A stretch of 64,000 bases of DNA from Gracilibacter sp. BRH_c7a (GCA_001516055.1 LOEZ01000016.1:62001-126000), one strand, 5' to 3'. Counted from the first letter of the stretch, positions 8,469 through 16,789 are shown. Numbers and translations are program-made. The notes: generated by a model not told the origin, from the letters alone.

Positions 8469-9080
8469 CTATAATGGTTTGATAAACATCTGGGTCCAGG
8501 TAATATTACCTTTACTATCCTTGGCTGCCCCGACTCCTATTTGATAAAAAGATTGGCTCAAAATGTTATTTCTATGGCCTGGTGAATTCATCCAACTATT
8601 CAGTACCTCTTGAGGAGTCTTTTGTCCCTGAGCAATATTCTCAGCAGCAGCAGAAAACTTAATCCCAAAAGATTCTATCATTTTAAAAGGCGAGCCATAA
8701 GTTGGTGAAGTATGAGCGAAATATCCTTTGTCAATCATATCTTGAGACTTATATCTAGCTACCCTTGATAATTCCCAATCCTGCTGAAGTGTTTGCAGTC
8801 CTCTCTTTGATCTTTCAATATTCACAAGTCGGATTACTTCTGTTTCCAATTCCTTAATACTATCAATATTGGGTATCGTTATGTTTTGACCTGGATAGAT
8901 TAGAGCAAGATTCTTAATTTGAGGATTTGCTTTAGCCAATTCACTCAAACCTATCTCATGCTTCACAGCTATTTTCCACATGCTGTCTCCTGATCTAACA
9001 GTGTAGATACCTGCTTGAGCATATAACGCTGTTGAGATAATAAACAAGAATAGAAAAGAACTTAATATAATGCGTTTCAT
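8469..9080 (-). CDS. Secreted LysM-CAP (YkwD/SafA-like) protein
   Basis: Exported 203-residue protein: N-terminal signal peptide (about residues 1-23, ending AQA), one LysM domain (YTVRSGDSMWKIAVKHEI to GQNITIP, about 25-71) that binds peptidoglycan, then a CAP/SCP domain (about 82-203) with HTSPTYGSPFKMI, AENIAQGQ and SPGHRNNIL. CAP domains of this bacterial YkwD type often occur in spore-coat or cell-wall proteins; their biochemical activity is not well defined. A single gene, transcribed convergently with ldh. Confidence 0.9.
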   Translation of the reverse strand: MKRIILSSFLFLFIISTALYAQAGIYTVRSGDSMWKIAVKHEIGLSELAKANPQIKNLALIYPGQNITIPNIDSIKELETEVIRLVNIERSKRGLQTLQQDWELSRVARYKSQDMIDKGYFAHTSPTYGSPFKMIESFGIKFSAAAENIAQGQKTPQEVLNSWMNSPGHRNNILSQSFYQIGVGAAKDSKGNITWTQMFIKPL

Positions 9081-9197
9081 CTTTCAATCCTCCCCATTTT
9101 ATACTTTCAAGTATAAATAGGTTAGACATTTTAGATAAAAACTATTTAGGCAGATTAATCTAATAATGAAAATAATTGATGATTACAGGAGAATAAT

Positions 9198-9731
9198 ATG
9201 GTTAAGGATAAACTATTGCTGCACGCATGTTGTGCTCCTTGTGCCGGATATGTCATCGAAAAACTTAGGCAAGATTATGATTTGGCAATATATTACTATA
9301 ATCCTAATATTTACCCCAAGGAAGAATATTATCGCCGTCGAAATGAACTAATAAACTATTGCAGTAAATTGAACCTCCCTTTTTTTGAAGAACCTTATAA
9401 CTACTTAGAATGGGAGAATAGTATTAAAGGTTTGGAACAAGAACCTGAAAGGGGTAGGCGCTGTAACCAATGTTTTAGACTACGCTTAGAAAGGGCAGCC
9501 AATTATGCGGAGTCCAATGGTTATGATTGCCTTACCACCACCTTAACCATCAGCCCACATAAAATAAGCTCCAATATTATTGCGATTGGCAAAGAAGCAA
9601 GTTCGAAGTATAATATTAAATTCCTCTCTGAAGATTTCAAGAAGAGAGATGGTTATCAACTGTCTACATCAATCTCGAAAAGAGAGAATTTTTTTAGACA
9701 GACATACTGTGGGTGTCATTATTCTATGTAA
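9198..9731 (+). CDS. queH: Epoxyqueuosine reductase QueH (DUF208)
   Basis: Catalyses the last step of queuosine tRNA modification, reducing epoxyqueuosine, and replaces QueG in many anaerobes. The 177-residue protein has the family's cysteine pattern: HACCAPC near the N-terminus, RRCNQCFRLRL in the middle and YCGCHYS at the end, which in the family hold a [4Fe-4S] cluster and a second metal site. The TTLTISPHK and FKKRDGYQLS segments are also typical. ATG 9198 follows an AGGAG site. No other queuosine gene is adjacent. Confidence 0.93.
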   Translation: MVKDKLLLHACCAPCAGYVIEKLRQDYDLAIYYYNPNIYPKEEYYRRRNELINYCSKLNLPFFEEPYNYLEWENSIKGLEQEPERGRRCNQCFRLRLERAANYAESNGYDCLTTTLTISPHKISSNIIAIGKEASSKYNIKFLSEDFKKRDGYQLSTSISKRENFFRQTYCGCHYSM

Positions 9732-10089
9732 TTAAAAACGTATTTTTACAGAAAATATATCTTGTCTTCTAAAGCACTATTTACGCGATTTTCTTAGATA
9801 CTTCAACATATTTTGATAATACCCAAAAGTTAACTTAGATTTTTAAGGATATAATCGTTGACTTTAAGGCTTTTCCATGGTAATTTTTTATTGAAGAGTC
9901 TCTAGATAATTGAAGTCTAGGTTATACAATCTAGTTGCAGTTGTCTTTTGGCTTTGCGCAAAGAAGTCCCCGGACGCGGGGACTTCTCTATTTTATTAAT
10001 AGAGTATTTCTAAGCGACACAAAACTATGACTACATACATATATTACATTGTATTCCAGATTATTCCAATTAGGAGGTGTCTCAATACT
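9732..10089. other. 358-bp gene-free stretch with a candidate small RNA
   Basis: No plausible protein-coding frame. It holds an A+T-rich first half, a promoter-like TTGACT-17 bp-TAATTT at 9858-9886 with a TATAAT just upstream, and a GC-rich hairpin terminator at 9962-9996. Confidence 0.6.
9893..9996 (+). ncRNA. Candidate small RNA
   Basis: About 100 nt between a promoter-like element (TTGACT at 9858, 17-bp spacer, TAATTT at 9881) and a strong intrinsic terminator (AGAAGTCCCC / GGGGACTTCT, 9962-9987, then T-rich). The segment has no start codon with a ribosome-binding site. Repeated TCTAG/CTAGA and TCTAGG pieces suggest internal folding. I do not recognise a known family. It could instead be an independent terminator or a leader unit upstream of the small membrane protein genes. 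Confidence 0.35.
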
Positions 10090-10215
10090 ATGGCTTATGA
10101 AGGTGCAGTTGGTGTAGGTGGCGTTGGTGGCTGCTGCTGTACTCCAAGTTTATGCGGGATTGCTGTGGTTACAGTTATAATTCTGCTTCTGATTGCTATG
10201 GGTATCTTATTCTAA
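10090..10215 (+). CDS. Gly/Cys-rich small membrane protein, YjcZ-like
   Basis: A 41-residue product: a glycine/valine-rich N-terminus, a CCC triplet, then one hydrophobic segment (IAVVTVIILLLIAMGILF) to the C-terminus. This layout resembles the YjcZ/SscA-type tiny proteins found in spore-formers. ATG 10090 is preceded by AGGAGGTG, which excludes the longer upstream frame. A homologous gene follows 87 bp later. Probably spore- or membrane-associated; exact role unknown. Confidence 0.72.
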   Translation: MAYEGAVGVGGVGGCCCTPSLCGIAVVTVIILLLIAMGILF

Positions 10216-10302
10216 TTCTAAATTGTATCTAGTGGTTTTATCTGAAGATTAGTTGCTGTGCAGATCGTAATAAAAGAAAAGAGAAAAGGAGTGATTGATA
10301 GT

Positions 10303-10437
10303 ATGTTTGGTTACGGTGGATGTTGTTGCAGACCTGTTGCACCCGTCGTTGCTCCAGCCCCTGTTTATGGTGGTGTTGGTGTGGGAATAATAGCAATTGC
10401 TATTCTTATCCTTATCGCTCTCGGCGTTATCTTCTAA
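10303..10437 (+). CDS. Second Gly/Cys-rich small membrane protein, YjcZ-like
   Basis: A 44-residue product starting MFGYGGCCCRPVAPVV and ending in a hydrophobic segment IIAIAILILIALGVIF. It has an AAAAGGAGTGA ribosome-binding site ten bases before ATG 10303. The same plan as the upstream 41-residue protein (Gly-rich, CCC, terminal membrane segment, final IF) shows tandem duplication and divergence. A terminator follows directly, so the two genes probably form one transcript. Confidence 0.7.
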   Translation: MFGYGGCCCRPVAPVVAPAPVYGGVGVGIIAIAILILIALGVIF

Positions 10438-10453
10438 ATAGTAGCGGTATTAA

Positions 10454-10500
10454 ATAACAGAGGATGTCTTCCAGGAGACTTCCTCTGTTATCCATTTTTT
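10454..10500 (+). terminator. Terminator after the small membrane protein pair
   Basis: ATAACAGAGGA pairs with TCCTCTGTTAT, with inner pairing of GTCT and AGAC, followed by CCATTTTTT. Confidence 0.85.
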
Positions 10501-10585
10501 CTGTCGTTATTTATCATTTATATTGACTTTTATATATAAGACTGCTTATAATTCTGTTGATATAAAGATAACAAGAGGGATAATT

Positions 10586-11005
10586 ATGAATGTTGCATTT
10601 TTTCTAATACCAAAAAAAGATATTGTTTATCTTAAGGTCAACTCAACAATGCGTCAAGCTCTTGAGCGCATGGAATATCATGGTTATGCTGCTGTTCCCC
10701 TAATAGATTCTCAAGGTTGTTACGCTGGAACACTAACCGAAGGAGATCTTCTTTGGAAACTTAAGAATACTCCTGACCTCTCTTTTAATAATACTGAAAA
10801 TGTCCGCATAGACGAGATAGAACAACGAACTCAGAATACTCCAGTAACAATAGATGCCCAAATAACTGACCTTATCTCAAGAGCTATCCATCAGAATTTT
10901 GTGCCTGTTACTGACGATCAGGGTATTTTTATTGGAATTGTACGTCGCCGAGAAATAATAGAATACTGCTATAAAATACTTAATGATAATATTAGACAGC
11001 AGTAA
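10586..11005 (+). CDS. CBS-domain pair protein
   Basis: A 139-residue cytoplasmic protein made of two CBS motifs (MRQALERMEYHGYAAVPLID and ISRAIHQNFVPVTDDQG), the second ending GIVRRREIIEY. CBS pairs bind adenine nucleotides or related ligands and often act as sensors. The start is set at ATG 10586 because AAGAGGG lies at the right distance and the extra 21 upstream codons do not look like a CBS protein. A stand-alone gene with terminators on both sides; ligand unknown. Confidence 0.85.
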   Translation: MNVAFFLIPKKDIVYLKVNSTMRQALERMEYHGYAAVPLIDSQGCYAGTLTEGDLLWKLKNTPDLSFNNTENVRIDEIEQRTQNTPVTIDAQITDLISRAIHQNFVPVTDDQGIFIGIVRRREIIEYCYKILNDNIRQQ

Positions 11006-11048
11006 AGAATGAACAATAGTCTATCTAATAGCAAACAAGCAAAAAAAG

Positions 11049-11094
11049 TAACCGGTGTTGACCGCAAATAAAGTATTAACACCGGTTATTTTAT
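11049..11094. terminator. Bidirectional terminator between the CBS gene and the SDR gene
   Basis: TAACCGGTGTT and AACACCGGTTA arms with a long A-rich loop. T-rich sequence follows on both strands. It serves the convergent genes ending at 11005 and 11124. Confidence 0.75.
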
Positions 11095-11123
11095 ATGCTA
11101 TTGATTTTAAAATAGAAGATTGT

Positions 11124-11861
11124 TTAGATAAAAGCTCCTCCATCAACTACAACCGTCTGACCAGTAACAAAACCAGCGTGGGCAATCATCCCATAAACTA
11201 GTTCAGCCACATCTTCTGGGACAGCTACTCTTTGCATAGGCGTGTTTCCAGCAAGATGTTTTATATGTTCTTCCTGCCCTTTTATCCATCTGGTAAGGAC
11301 AACCCCAGGAGCGACGCTATTCACTCGGACATCAGGGGCTAGTACCCTTGCTAAAGATTTAGTTACACTTATGGCAGCAGCTTTGGAAGCAGAATAAGCT
11401 ATAGAGCTCCCTAATCCTGTTAAACCTGCAATCGAGGCAATATTGATGATGACTCCCTTTGTTTTCTTAAGCTCAGGAGCAGCAGCACGACAGCAGAAGA
11501 AAAGACCTTTTACATTAACTGCCCAAATATCATCCCAAAACTCTTCCTTCATACCTTCCAAATCATCGTGGCTTACGAAATGAGTCATGCCGGCGTTATT
11601 AACCAAAATATCTAGCCCACCGAAATCCTGTGTAACTTTACTTATCATATTTTTTATCTCTTCATCGGATGATACATTGGCTTTATATATCTCACACTTA
11701 ACGCCATGAGCCTCTACTTCTTTTTTTGTTTCCTGGGCATCCTCTTCAGAACGAGAATAATTGATTGCAATATTCACTTTTTCCATAGCTAATCTTAAGG
11801 CAGTAGCTCTTCCTATCCCTGTCCCACCACCAGTTATTAATGCAGTTTTTCCTTCTAACAT
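11124..11861 (-). CDS. FabG-type short-chain dehydrogenase
   Basis: A 245-residue NAD(P)H-dependent reductase with all classical SDR signatures: TGGGTGIGRATALRLA, NNAG, NIASIAG, YSASKAA and the C-terminal GFVTGQTVVVDGG. The last element is typical of 3-oxoacyl-ACP reductases and sugar or alcohol dehydrogenases. No fatty-acid synthesis genes adjoin it, so it is probably an accessory paralogue. It sits downstream of tatA behind a terminator, so it is probably transcribed separately. Confidence 0.85.
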   Translation of the reverse strand: MLEGKTALITGGGTGIGRATALRLAMEKVNIAINYSRSEEDAQETKKEVEAHGVKCEIYKANVSSDEEIKNMISKVTQDFGGLDILVNNAGMTHFVSHDDLEGMKEEFWDDIWAVNVKGLFFCCRAAAPELKKTKGVIINIASIAGLTGLGSSIAYSASKAAAISVTKSLARVLAPDVRVNSVAPGVVLTRWIKGQEEHIKHLAGNTPMQRVAVPEDVAELVYGMIAHAGFVTGQTVVVDGGAFI

Positions 11862-11914
11862 GATTATCCTCCTTGTATGTATAATATTATATTCGGTTAC
11901 CGTTTCTGTAAAAC

Positions 11915-11937
11915 AAAGGACGTTCTTAACGTCCTTT
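11915..11937 (-). terminator. Terminator of tatA
   Basis: AAAGGACGTT and AACGTCCTTT arms around a three-base loop, followed by GTTTT on the minus strand, 11 bp beyond the tatA stop. Confidence 0.8.
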
Positions 11938-11947
11938 GAAATGGTAT

Positions 11948-12151
11948 CTATTCAGACTTGGGTTTATCCTCAGTCTTTGGATCCTCTTGTACTTTCTTTT
12001 CTTCTTCATCTGACGCCGACTTGAATTCTTTTATTCCTCTGCCTAAACTCTTTCCTAATTCAGGAAGTTTTCCAGGACCAAAGATAATTAGAGCAATAAC
12101 TAAAACAACAACTGCCACTGTGGGTGTTAACATTCCAAGAATCGGTTCCAT
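11948..12151 (-). CDS. tatA: Twin-arginine translocase subunit TatA
   Basis: Pore-forming component of the Tat pathway, which exports folded, often cofactor-containing proteins. The 67-residue protein has one N-terminal membrane helix ([14 protein letters not shown]), the [21 protein letters not shown] hinge and amphipathic helix, and an acidic/lysine-rich tail. The start is ATG 12151; the GTG three codons earlier lies within the GGGGAGGTG ribosome-binding site. A second TatA/B-like gene and tatC lie about 2 kb upstream on the same strand. Confidence 0.93.
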   Translation of the reverse strand: MEPILGMLTPTVAVVVLVIALIIFGPGKLPELGKSLGRGIKEFKSASDEEEKKVQEDPKTEDKPKSE

Positions 12152-12214
12152 CAGAGTCACCTCCCCTATTACACATATTTCCCATGCTATTTGCTAATTA
12201 AACCTTGTTCAGAA

Positions 12215-13060
12215 TTATCCTAACGTAGAAAGAGAAAAATTGCAACAATTTTCGCCAGATAGTATTGTCTGGTATAAGAGGTATAATTCCCAAATAACAT
12301 CCCATAGCTCTCCTACTGCTTCAGTGACACATAGACCCATTTCTTTTGCTTCCTGACGACCAATAGGGTAGCCGTGTGAGAAATATCCATTAGTAAGAGA
12401 CTGTGTCACTAAGGCAATCTTCTCCCGATCATTTTTAAGCATATATTTAGATAAGAGAGATTCTGCATACTGTTTGGAAGCTTTTAGGGCTTTCTCATAA
12501 TCACCAATCAACCAAGGATCTAATTTTGAAAGAACCGAGCTCATAATTGTTTCAGCAACATCAGGATTAGAACTATTATTGATCATCTCTTCTATATATT
12601 CGAAACAGCATCTTAAAGCTTGTACAGGAATCCAGAAATCTTTGTAGGAAGGATGCTTAACTAAAGGGTCTATCGGCCCTAGCTCGGATATCGGCCCCAT
12701 CACAACTTCATCTGCACCCAACACTATCATGGAAGCAGCTGACTTAGCAGAAAAAGGTACAATTACTGAAAATTTCTCACAGAATTCACGGATAAGCATC
12801 ACCACTTTATAGGGAGTATCAACTGCTCCCCCATAACTATGAAGAAACAAATCTATTTTTTCTGTCTTGCCTATATTCGCTAATTCTTGGTATAAGGGAA
12901 CTAGTATCCTATCGTCAAGTGGAGTATAAGAAAAATAAACGATTACTTTGGATCCTCTAATGATTTCTAGCTTTTCTAATAAACCTTTCCTTTTTTGTTC
13001 ATCCAAATAAAGCAACTCCTTAAAAAGAAAATATTGTAATATTATTCTATTTTTTTCCAA
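12215..13060 (-). CDS. SDH-family Clp-fold serine proteinase
   Basis: A 281-residue protein of the serine dehydrogenase proteinase family (ClpP/crotonase fold). Visible family features are VIVYFSYTPLDDRILVPLYQEL, the LFLHSYGGAVDTPYKVVMLIRE segment, and SAKSAASMIVLGADEVVMGPISELGPIDP, whose serine in the SAKSAAS region is the expected nucleophile. There is no signal peptide, so it is probably cytoplasmic. The natural substrate is not known for most members. It lies between the polyprenyl synthase gene and tatA, behind a strong terminator. Confidence 0.85.
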   Translation of the reverse strand: MEKNRIILQYFLFKELLYLDEQKRKGLLEKLEIIRGSKVIVYFSYTPLDDRILVPLYQELANIGKTEKIDLFLHSYGGAVDTPYKVVMLIREFCEKFSVIVPFSAKSAASMIVLGADEVVMGPISELGPIDPLVKHPSYKDFWIPVQALRCCFEYIEEMINNSSNPDVAETIMSSVLSKLDPWLIGDYEKALKASKQYAESLLSKYMLKNDREKIALVTQSLTNGYFSHGYPIGRQEAKEMGLCVTEAVGELWDVIWELYLLYQTILSGENCCNFSLSTLG

Positions 13061-13100
13061 TTGGTAATGTGTGCTTTATTTGCATATTTGGTATAAAGAT

Positions 13101-13135
13101 AAGAAATAAAGTCGCTCATAGCGACTTTATTTCTT
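13101..13135. terminator. Strong hairpin terminator between hepT and the protease gene
   Basis: A 16-bp perfect stem (AAGAAATAAAGTCGCT / AGCGACTTTATTTCTT) with a three-base CAT loop. Its A/T-rich flanks allow it to work on either strand. It ends the tatC-tatB-hepT transcript. Confidence 0.82.
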
Positions 13136-13154
13136 ATAATGGTTTTTAAATATT

Positions 13155-14123
13155 CTAGTAACCTCTTTCTCCTACGAATTCAGCTAATTCGATTAATGCT
13201 CCGCGGGATCCAATATCAGGAAGCTCATAAAGGTGTCTAATAGCCTTCTCTATATATAGGGTAACTACTTCTCGGGATTTTTCAATTCCACCAGATTCTT
13301 TTATTAATTCTACTGCCTCTTGTGTTTCCTCCTCAGATTTTACTCTTTTGCTTAAGAGTGTTTTTAGCCTCTCTGAAGATTGAGTATCCTGAAGAGCATA
13401 AATCATGGGCAGCGTAATGATACCCTGGCGGATATCCCCTCCGACAGGTTTTCCTAATACTTTAGGATTCGCCGTTATATCAAGGATATCATCTACTATT
13501 TGAAAGGCAATCCCTAGACAGTGTCCATATGTACTCATTAACCATACTTGTCTGCTGTCAGCGTTAGACATGATGGCTCCTAGTTTGCAACTCAATCCCA
13601 AAAGAAGAGCGGTCTTCCTTCTAATACGATAATAGTATTCTTTAGGGGATTGGTTAATATCATAAGAACATTTAATCTGTTGAATTTCTCCCTGACACAT
13701 CTCAATACTAACATCGGCTAATATTCGAGATACTTTGGGATCATCAATTTTAACAATAAGTTCTAAAGCTTTAGCAAAAAGATAGTCTCCAGTTGCAATG
13801 GAAACTGTATTCCCCCAGCTGGCAGCAAGAGTAGGGCGCCCTCTTCTAGTTAGGGATGCATCAACTACATCATCATGAACAAGAGTGGCCATATGAATAA
13901 GTTCAATAGCCATAGCTACCGGCAGAAGTTTTTCAAACTTATATTGAAAGAACTTCCCAGAAAGTAAAGTAAAACCAGGACGCATTCTTTTACCACCGGC
14001 TTGAAGTAAGTATACACATGTTTGAGATAGTACTGGGTCACTTACTTTTAAAAACTTGTCTAACTCTTTTTCTACTTTTTTTAAGTCATTAGCAATTTCT
14101 AAGAATAGCTTTTGGTGTTTCAA
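13155..14123 (-). CDS. hepT: Polyprenyl (heptaprenyl-type) diphosphate synthase
   Basis: Chain-elongating trans-prenyltransferase that makes the long isoprenoid tail of menaquinone or a related lipid. The 322-residue protein has both aspartate-rich Mg-binding motifs: DDVVD at 84-88 and DDILD at 211-215, plus the GKRMRPG and RRGRPT substrate-binding stretches. It starts three bases after tatB, so the three genes form one transcript. Chain length cannot be assigned. A related protein lacking both Asp motifs is encoded about 1.4 kb upstream of this gene. Confidence 0.9.
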   Translation of the reverse strand: MKHQKLFLEIANDLKKVEKELDKFLKVSDPVLSQTCVYLLQAGGKRMRPGFTLLSGKFFQYKFEKLLPVAMAIELIHMATLVHDDVVDASLTRRGRPTLAASWGNTVSIATGDYLFAKALELIVKIDDPKVSRILADVSIEMCQGEIQQIKCSYDINQSPKEYYYRIRRKTALLLGLSCKLGAIMSNADSRQVWLMSTYGHCLGIAFQIVDDILDITANPKVLGKPVGGDIRQGIITLPMIYALQDTQSSERLKTLLSKRVKSEEETQEAVELIKESGGIEKSREVVTLYIEKAIRHLYELPDIGSRGALIELAEFVGERGY

Positions 14124-14126
14124 ATA

Positions 14127-14537
14127 TCACTCACCTGCTTGTTTATCTTTTGGATATGTTACGACATCTGCAGGAAGATCTGATAGAGGATTGGAATAAT
14201 TAGACTCTGTATCTATTGTCTTTGGCTTCTCTTCTAGTTTATTGTCTTCATAAGTAAGTAATTCTTCTCTATCATCACTTTCCTTCTCTGATGGAGATTT
14301 TTCTTCAGAAAATGATTTTTCTTTGGTTATCTTCTCTTTGTTAGGTTCCTTCAAGACATCATTAACCATATTAGTAGGTGTATCTATTACATCTTTAAAC
14401 TCTTTTGTTATTTCGTTAGCAAATTTCCTTATGTTATATACCGTTTTCCCAAGGGCCCTAGCAAAAACAGGTAAATCTTCTGGGCCAAAAAGGATAAGGG
14501 CTATGATCATAATGATTGCAATTTGCATTAAACTCAT
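14127..14537 (-). CDS. tatB: TatA/TatB-family translocase subunit with long acidic tail
   Basis: A 136-residue protein with an N-terminal helix (AIIMIIALILFGPEDLPVFARALGK), followed by an amphipathic helix and a long charged tail rich in Glu, Lys and Ser. FGPEDLP with an acidic residue in the hinge and the longer tail suggest the TatB role, which recruits substrates with TatC. It is four bases after tatC and three before hepT. Distinguishing TatA from TatB in Firmicutes by sequence is uncertain. Confidence 0.85.
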   Translation of the reverse strand: MSLMQIAIIMIIALILFGPEDLPVFARALGKTVYNIRKFANEITKEFKDVIDTPTNMVNDVLKEPNKEKITKEKSFSEEKSPSEKESDDREELLTYEDNKLEEKPKTIDTESNYSNPLSDLPADVVTYPKDKQAGE

Positions 14538-14541
14538 CTTC

Positions 14542-15303
14542 TTACCCTTCCCCCTTAACTTTTTCTTCAGTCAGTTTTTTCTTGCGGACAATTAAGAACC
14601 CAAGCCAAATACTAATCTCGTAAAGCATATACATGGGTCCAACCATTAATAACTGAGTCATAAGATCAGGCGTTGGAGAAATAATCACTGCAAGAACAAT
14701 AATTATAAAAAAAGCATATTTCCGGTATTTTGCTAATGTTTGAGGAGCTAAAATACCAAGTCTGATTAATAGTAAAAGCACTACTGGTAGTTGAAAAACA
14801 ATCCCAAAGCTCAATATAAAAGTCAATATAAATCCTAGATATGACGATTTTGTCACAAATGGGGTAGATTCTACTGCCCCACCTCCGACAAACATCAGAA
14901 AGTTAAGGCCAATAGGTAATACAAAGTAAAATGCAAACCCAGCACCACTTAGAAAAAGAATAATCGACGATGGAACGATAAAATATAAGTATTTCCTTTC
15001 GTTTTTTTGCAGAGCCGGCAAGACAAAACTCCAAATCTGCCAAAAGATAATCGGAAGTGCAACAATTATACCTGCAACTAGAGAGATTTTAAGTTTTACA
15101 AGTATAGGCTCCATCGGCGTAGTAGTGATAAAGCTAACTTCCTCAATTCCAACCATTGGCTGAGCCAAAAATCGATATAACATATCGCTAAATATCCAGC
15201 CGATTACAGTACCGAATGCTATAGCATAAGCTGAAATAAGCAGAACCTTGCGTAGTTCTTTAAAGTGATCTAGCAAAGGCATTTCTTTTTTTCTTCGTCG
15301 CAA
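14542..15303 (-). CDS. tatC: Twin-arginine translocase subunit TatC
   Basis: Signal-recognition component of the Tat translocase. The 253-residue protein has six hydrophobic helices and the family landmarks MPLLDHFKELRKVL at the N-terminus, PMEPILVKLKIS, FWQIWSFVLPAL..NERKY and AVISPTPDLMTQLLM. First gene of the tatC-tatB-hepT operon. Substrates of the system are not evident in the window. Confidence 0.96.
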   Translation of the reverse strand: MRRRKKEMPLLDHFKELRKVLLISAYAIAFGTVIGWIFSDMLYRFLAQPMVGIEEVSFITTTPMEPILVKLKISLVAGIIVALPIIFWQIWSFVLPALQKNERKYLYFIVPSSIILFLSGAGFAFYFVLPIGLNFLMFVGGGAVESTPFVTKSSYLGFILTFILSFGIVFQLPVVLLLLIRLGILAPQTLAKYRKYAFFIIIVLAVIISPTPDLMTQLLMVGPMYMLYEISIWLGFLIVRKKKLTEEKVKGEG

Positions 15304-15544
15304 AGGTTACACTTCCTCCCCTTTTACCTCTAAATCCTTATAATTTTACCATGTTATAATGAGAAAACCAAATTAAAAACTCAATATATTAATAGTATAT
15401 ATTAATAATCAACAGTAAAAAGTAAAAAAGAAGCCCCCACAAATTCAGGTAACTTCCTTTACGAGAGTTGTTAAATCAATACCTATAATTTCTGCGTAGA
15501 ACCCAATCAAGTTATTATGTAGACATTGTGGGAGTAGAATGAAA

Positions 15545-16297
15545 TTAACTACTAGCTAATTCTGAATTAATACGAATCTTGTCATTGAAAAACTCAAAGA
15601 CTTCCTGCAATGGTTTTGTAGAGTATTGATCCCGTAACTCATTTATTATAACTTTCGCTTTACTCAGATACTCTCGAACAATTGGCATACCAAGAGGTTC
15701 CTCCCAAGCTGCCCAAGCCATACCAATCAGATAGCCAAAATCCTCAAGTTTCTTAGCATTAGGCCCTTCGATTCCAGATACTTTGGCCCCAAGTCTCCCC
15801 ACAAGAGCCGTTAAAGATCCTCTTTCCTTACCAAGTATTTCGCGATAGTCTTTTGAGGATATATTTTTATTCTTTAACCGCCATCGCATGAGCACTCCTT
15901 CATTCATTTCCTCAATTATTCTAATGAAGTCATTAGAATAATTGAAAAGATCACCCTCACATAGTTTAGAAAAAGCTTGCCCCAACATGAAATCTCCTAC
16001 TAGTACCGGATACTGTCGTTCATGTTCAGTCATAGGTTCGTCTTTAACTAACCGATGAATCTGATTAGCAATAAAAATATACTGAAATATTGTGGCAAAA
16101 TTAATTAAATTATTATTGCTCTTTTGGCTTTTTAGAGTAGTCACAGCAAAAAACAAAGCTGGACACAATTTGTTATCCAAACTAGTCTTGGGCAAATCTA
16201 TAAGTTCTTCCAATGTCACAGATTTGAAAGAAATATCCTTATTCATCTGCGTTTCAACTAACTTTAGTTCCGTCTGAAAGCTTTTCAGCATGAACAC
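15545..16297 (-). CDS. Degenerate isoprenyl-synthase-like protein lacking Asp-rich motifs
   Basis: A 250-residue protein whose middle aligns with trans-prenyltransferases: FIANQIHRLVKDEPMTEHER stands where HepT has the HDDVVD helix, VLVGDFMLGQAFSKL matches the GDYLFAKAL helix, and IGMAWAAWEEPLG replaces the second DDILD helix. Both Mg-binding aspartate clusters are gone, so the classical reaction is unlikely. It may be a non-catalytic partner subunit of a two-component synthase, or it may have a new function. It lies upstream of tatC on the same strand, about 240 bp away. Confidence 0.6.
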   Translation of the reverse strand: MFMLKSFQTELKLVETQMNKDISFKSVTLEELIDLPKTSLDNKLCPALFFAVTTLKSQKSNNNLINFATIFQYIFIANQIHRLVKDEPMTEHERQYPVLVGDFMLGQAFSKLCEGDLFNYSNDFIRIIEEMNEGVLMRWRLKNKNISSKDYREILGKERGSLTALVGRLGAKVSGIEGPNAKKLEDFGYLIGMAWAAWEEPLGMPIVREYLSKAKVIINELRDQYSTKPLQEVFEFFNDKIRINSELASS

Positions 16298-16403
16298 CTG
16301 CTTTCCAAAGAAGATCAGTCTAATATATATTTTACATTATTCGGTACAAACAAAAAAATTCCTTCCATGTATTCCTGCTTATTATTCAAAATACGACAGA
16401 TTT

Positions 16404-16751
16404 CTATACAAGTTCAGTTTCATAGTCTTCTCTGACTAAAAAGTGGGCCTTAAGTAATATCGCAGCAAGTTCTTCAATAGGAGTAGTTGCAACTTCCCTA
16501 TATTTTCTTCTGGTATAGAGGTGGTGGAAGTTAGGGAATTCATGTTTGATACTTCTTCGGAGCTTTTGACCTGCTTCATCAGCATCTACCAAAATGAAGA
16601 CTTCATCATACTCTTCTTCATCAATAAGTTTCTCTAGTTTATCGCTACTAATGGTTCCATAAGTGCAAATGATATCTACATCTTCATCAAGAATTCCCAA
16701 TAATCTTTCACGATCGGTTTTTCCTTCTACAATTATTGCTTTGCTCATCAT
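16404..16751 (-). CDS. Small toprim-domain protein
   Basis: About 116 residues forming a single toprim fold: the catalytic Glu in AIIVEGKTDRERLL near the N-terminus and the DxD pair in VFILVDADEAGQKLRR. Toprim domains occur in primases, topoisomerases, RNase M5 and OLD nucleases; stand-alone proteins of this size may be M5-like or accessory. The ribosome-binding site is weak (GAAAGTTGAG), and two adjacent ATG codons (16751, 16748) or an upstream TTG are possible starts. The frameshifted kinase lies just upstream. Confidence 0.75.
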   Translation of the reverse strand: MMSKAIIVEGKTDRERLLGILDEDVDIICTYGTISSDKLEKLIDEEEYDEVFILVDADEAGQKLRRSIKHEFPNFHHLYTRRKYREVATTPIEELAAILLKAHFLVREDYETELV

Positions 16752-16789
16752 TCTCAACTTTCATTACCACTTTTTTGTAAACTTTCTAT

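Noticed and set aside
15431-15537. CCCACAA...TTGTGGG as a terminator or riboswitch stem
   Set aside because: The arms are separated by about 90 bases without further helices that I can recognise.
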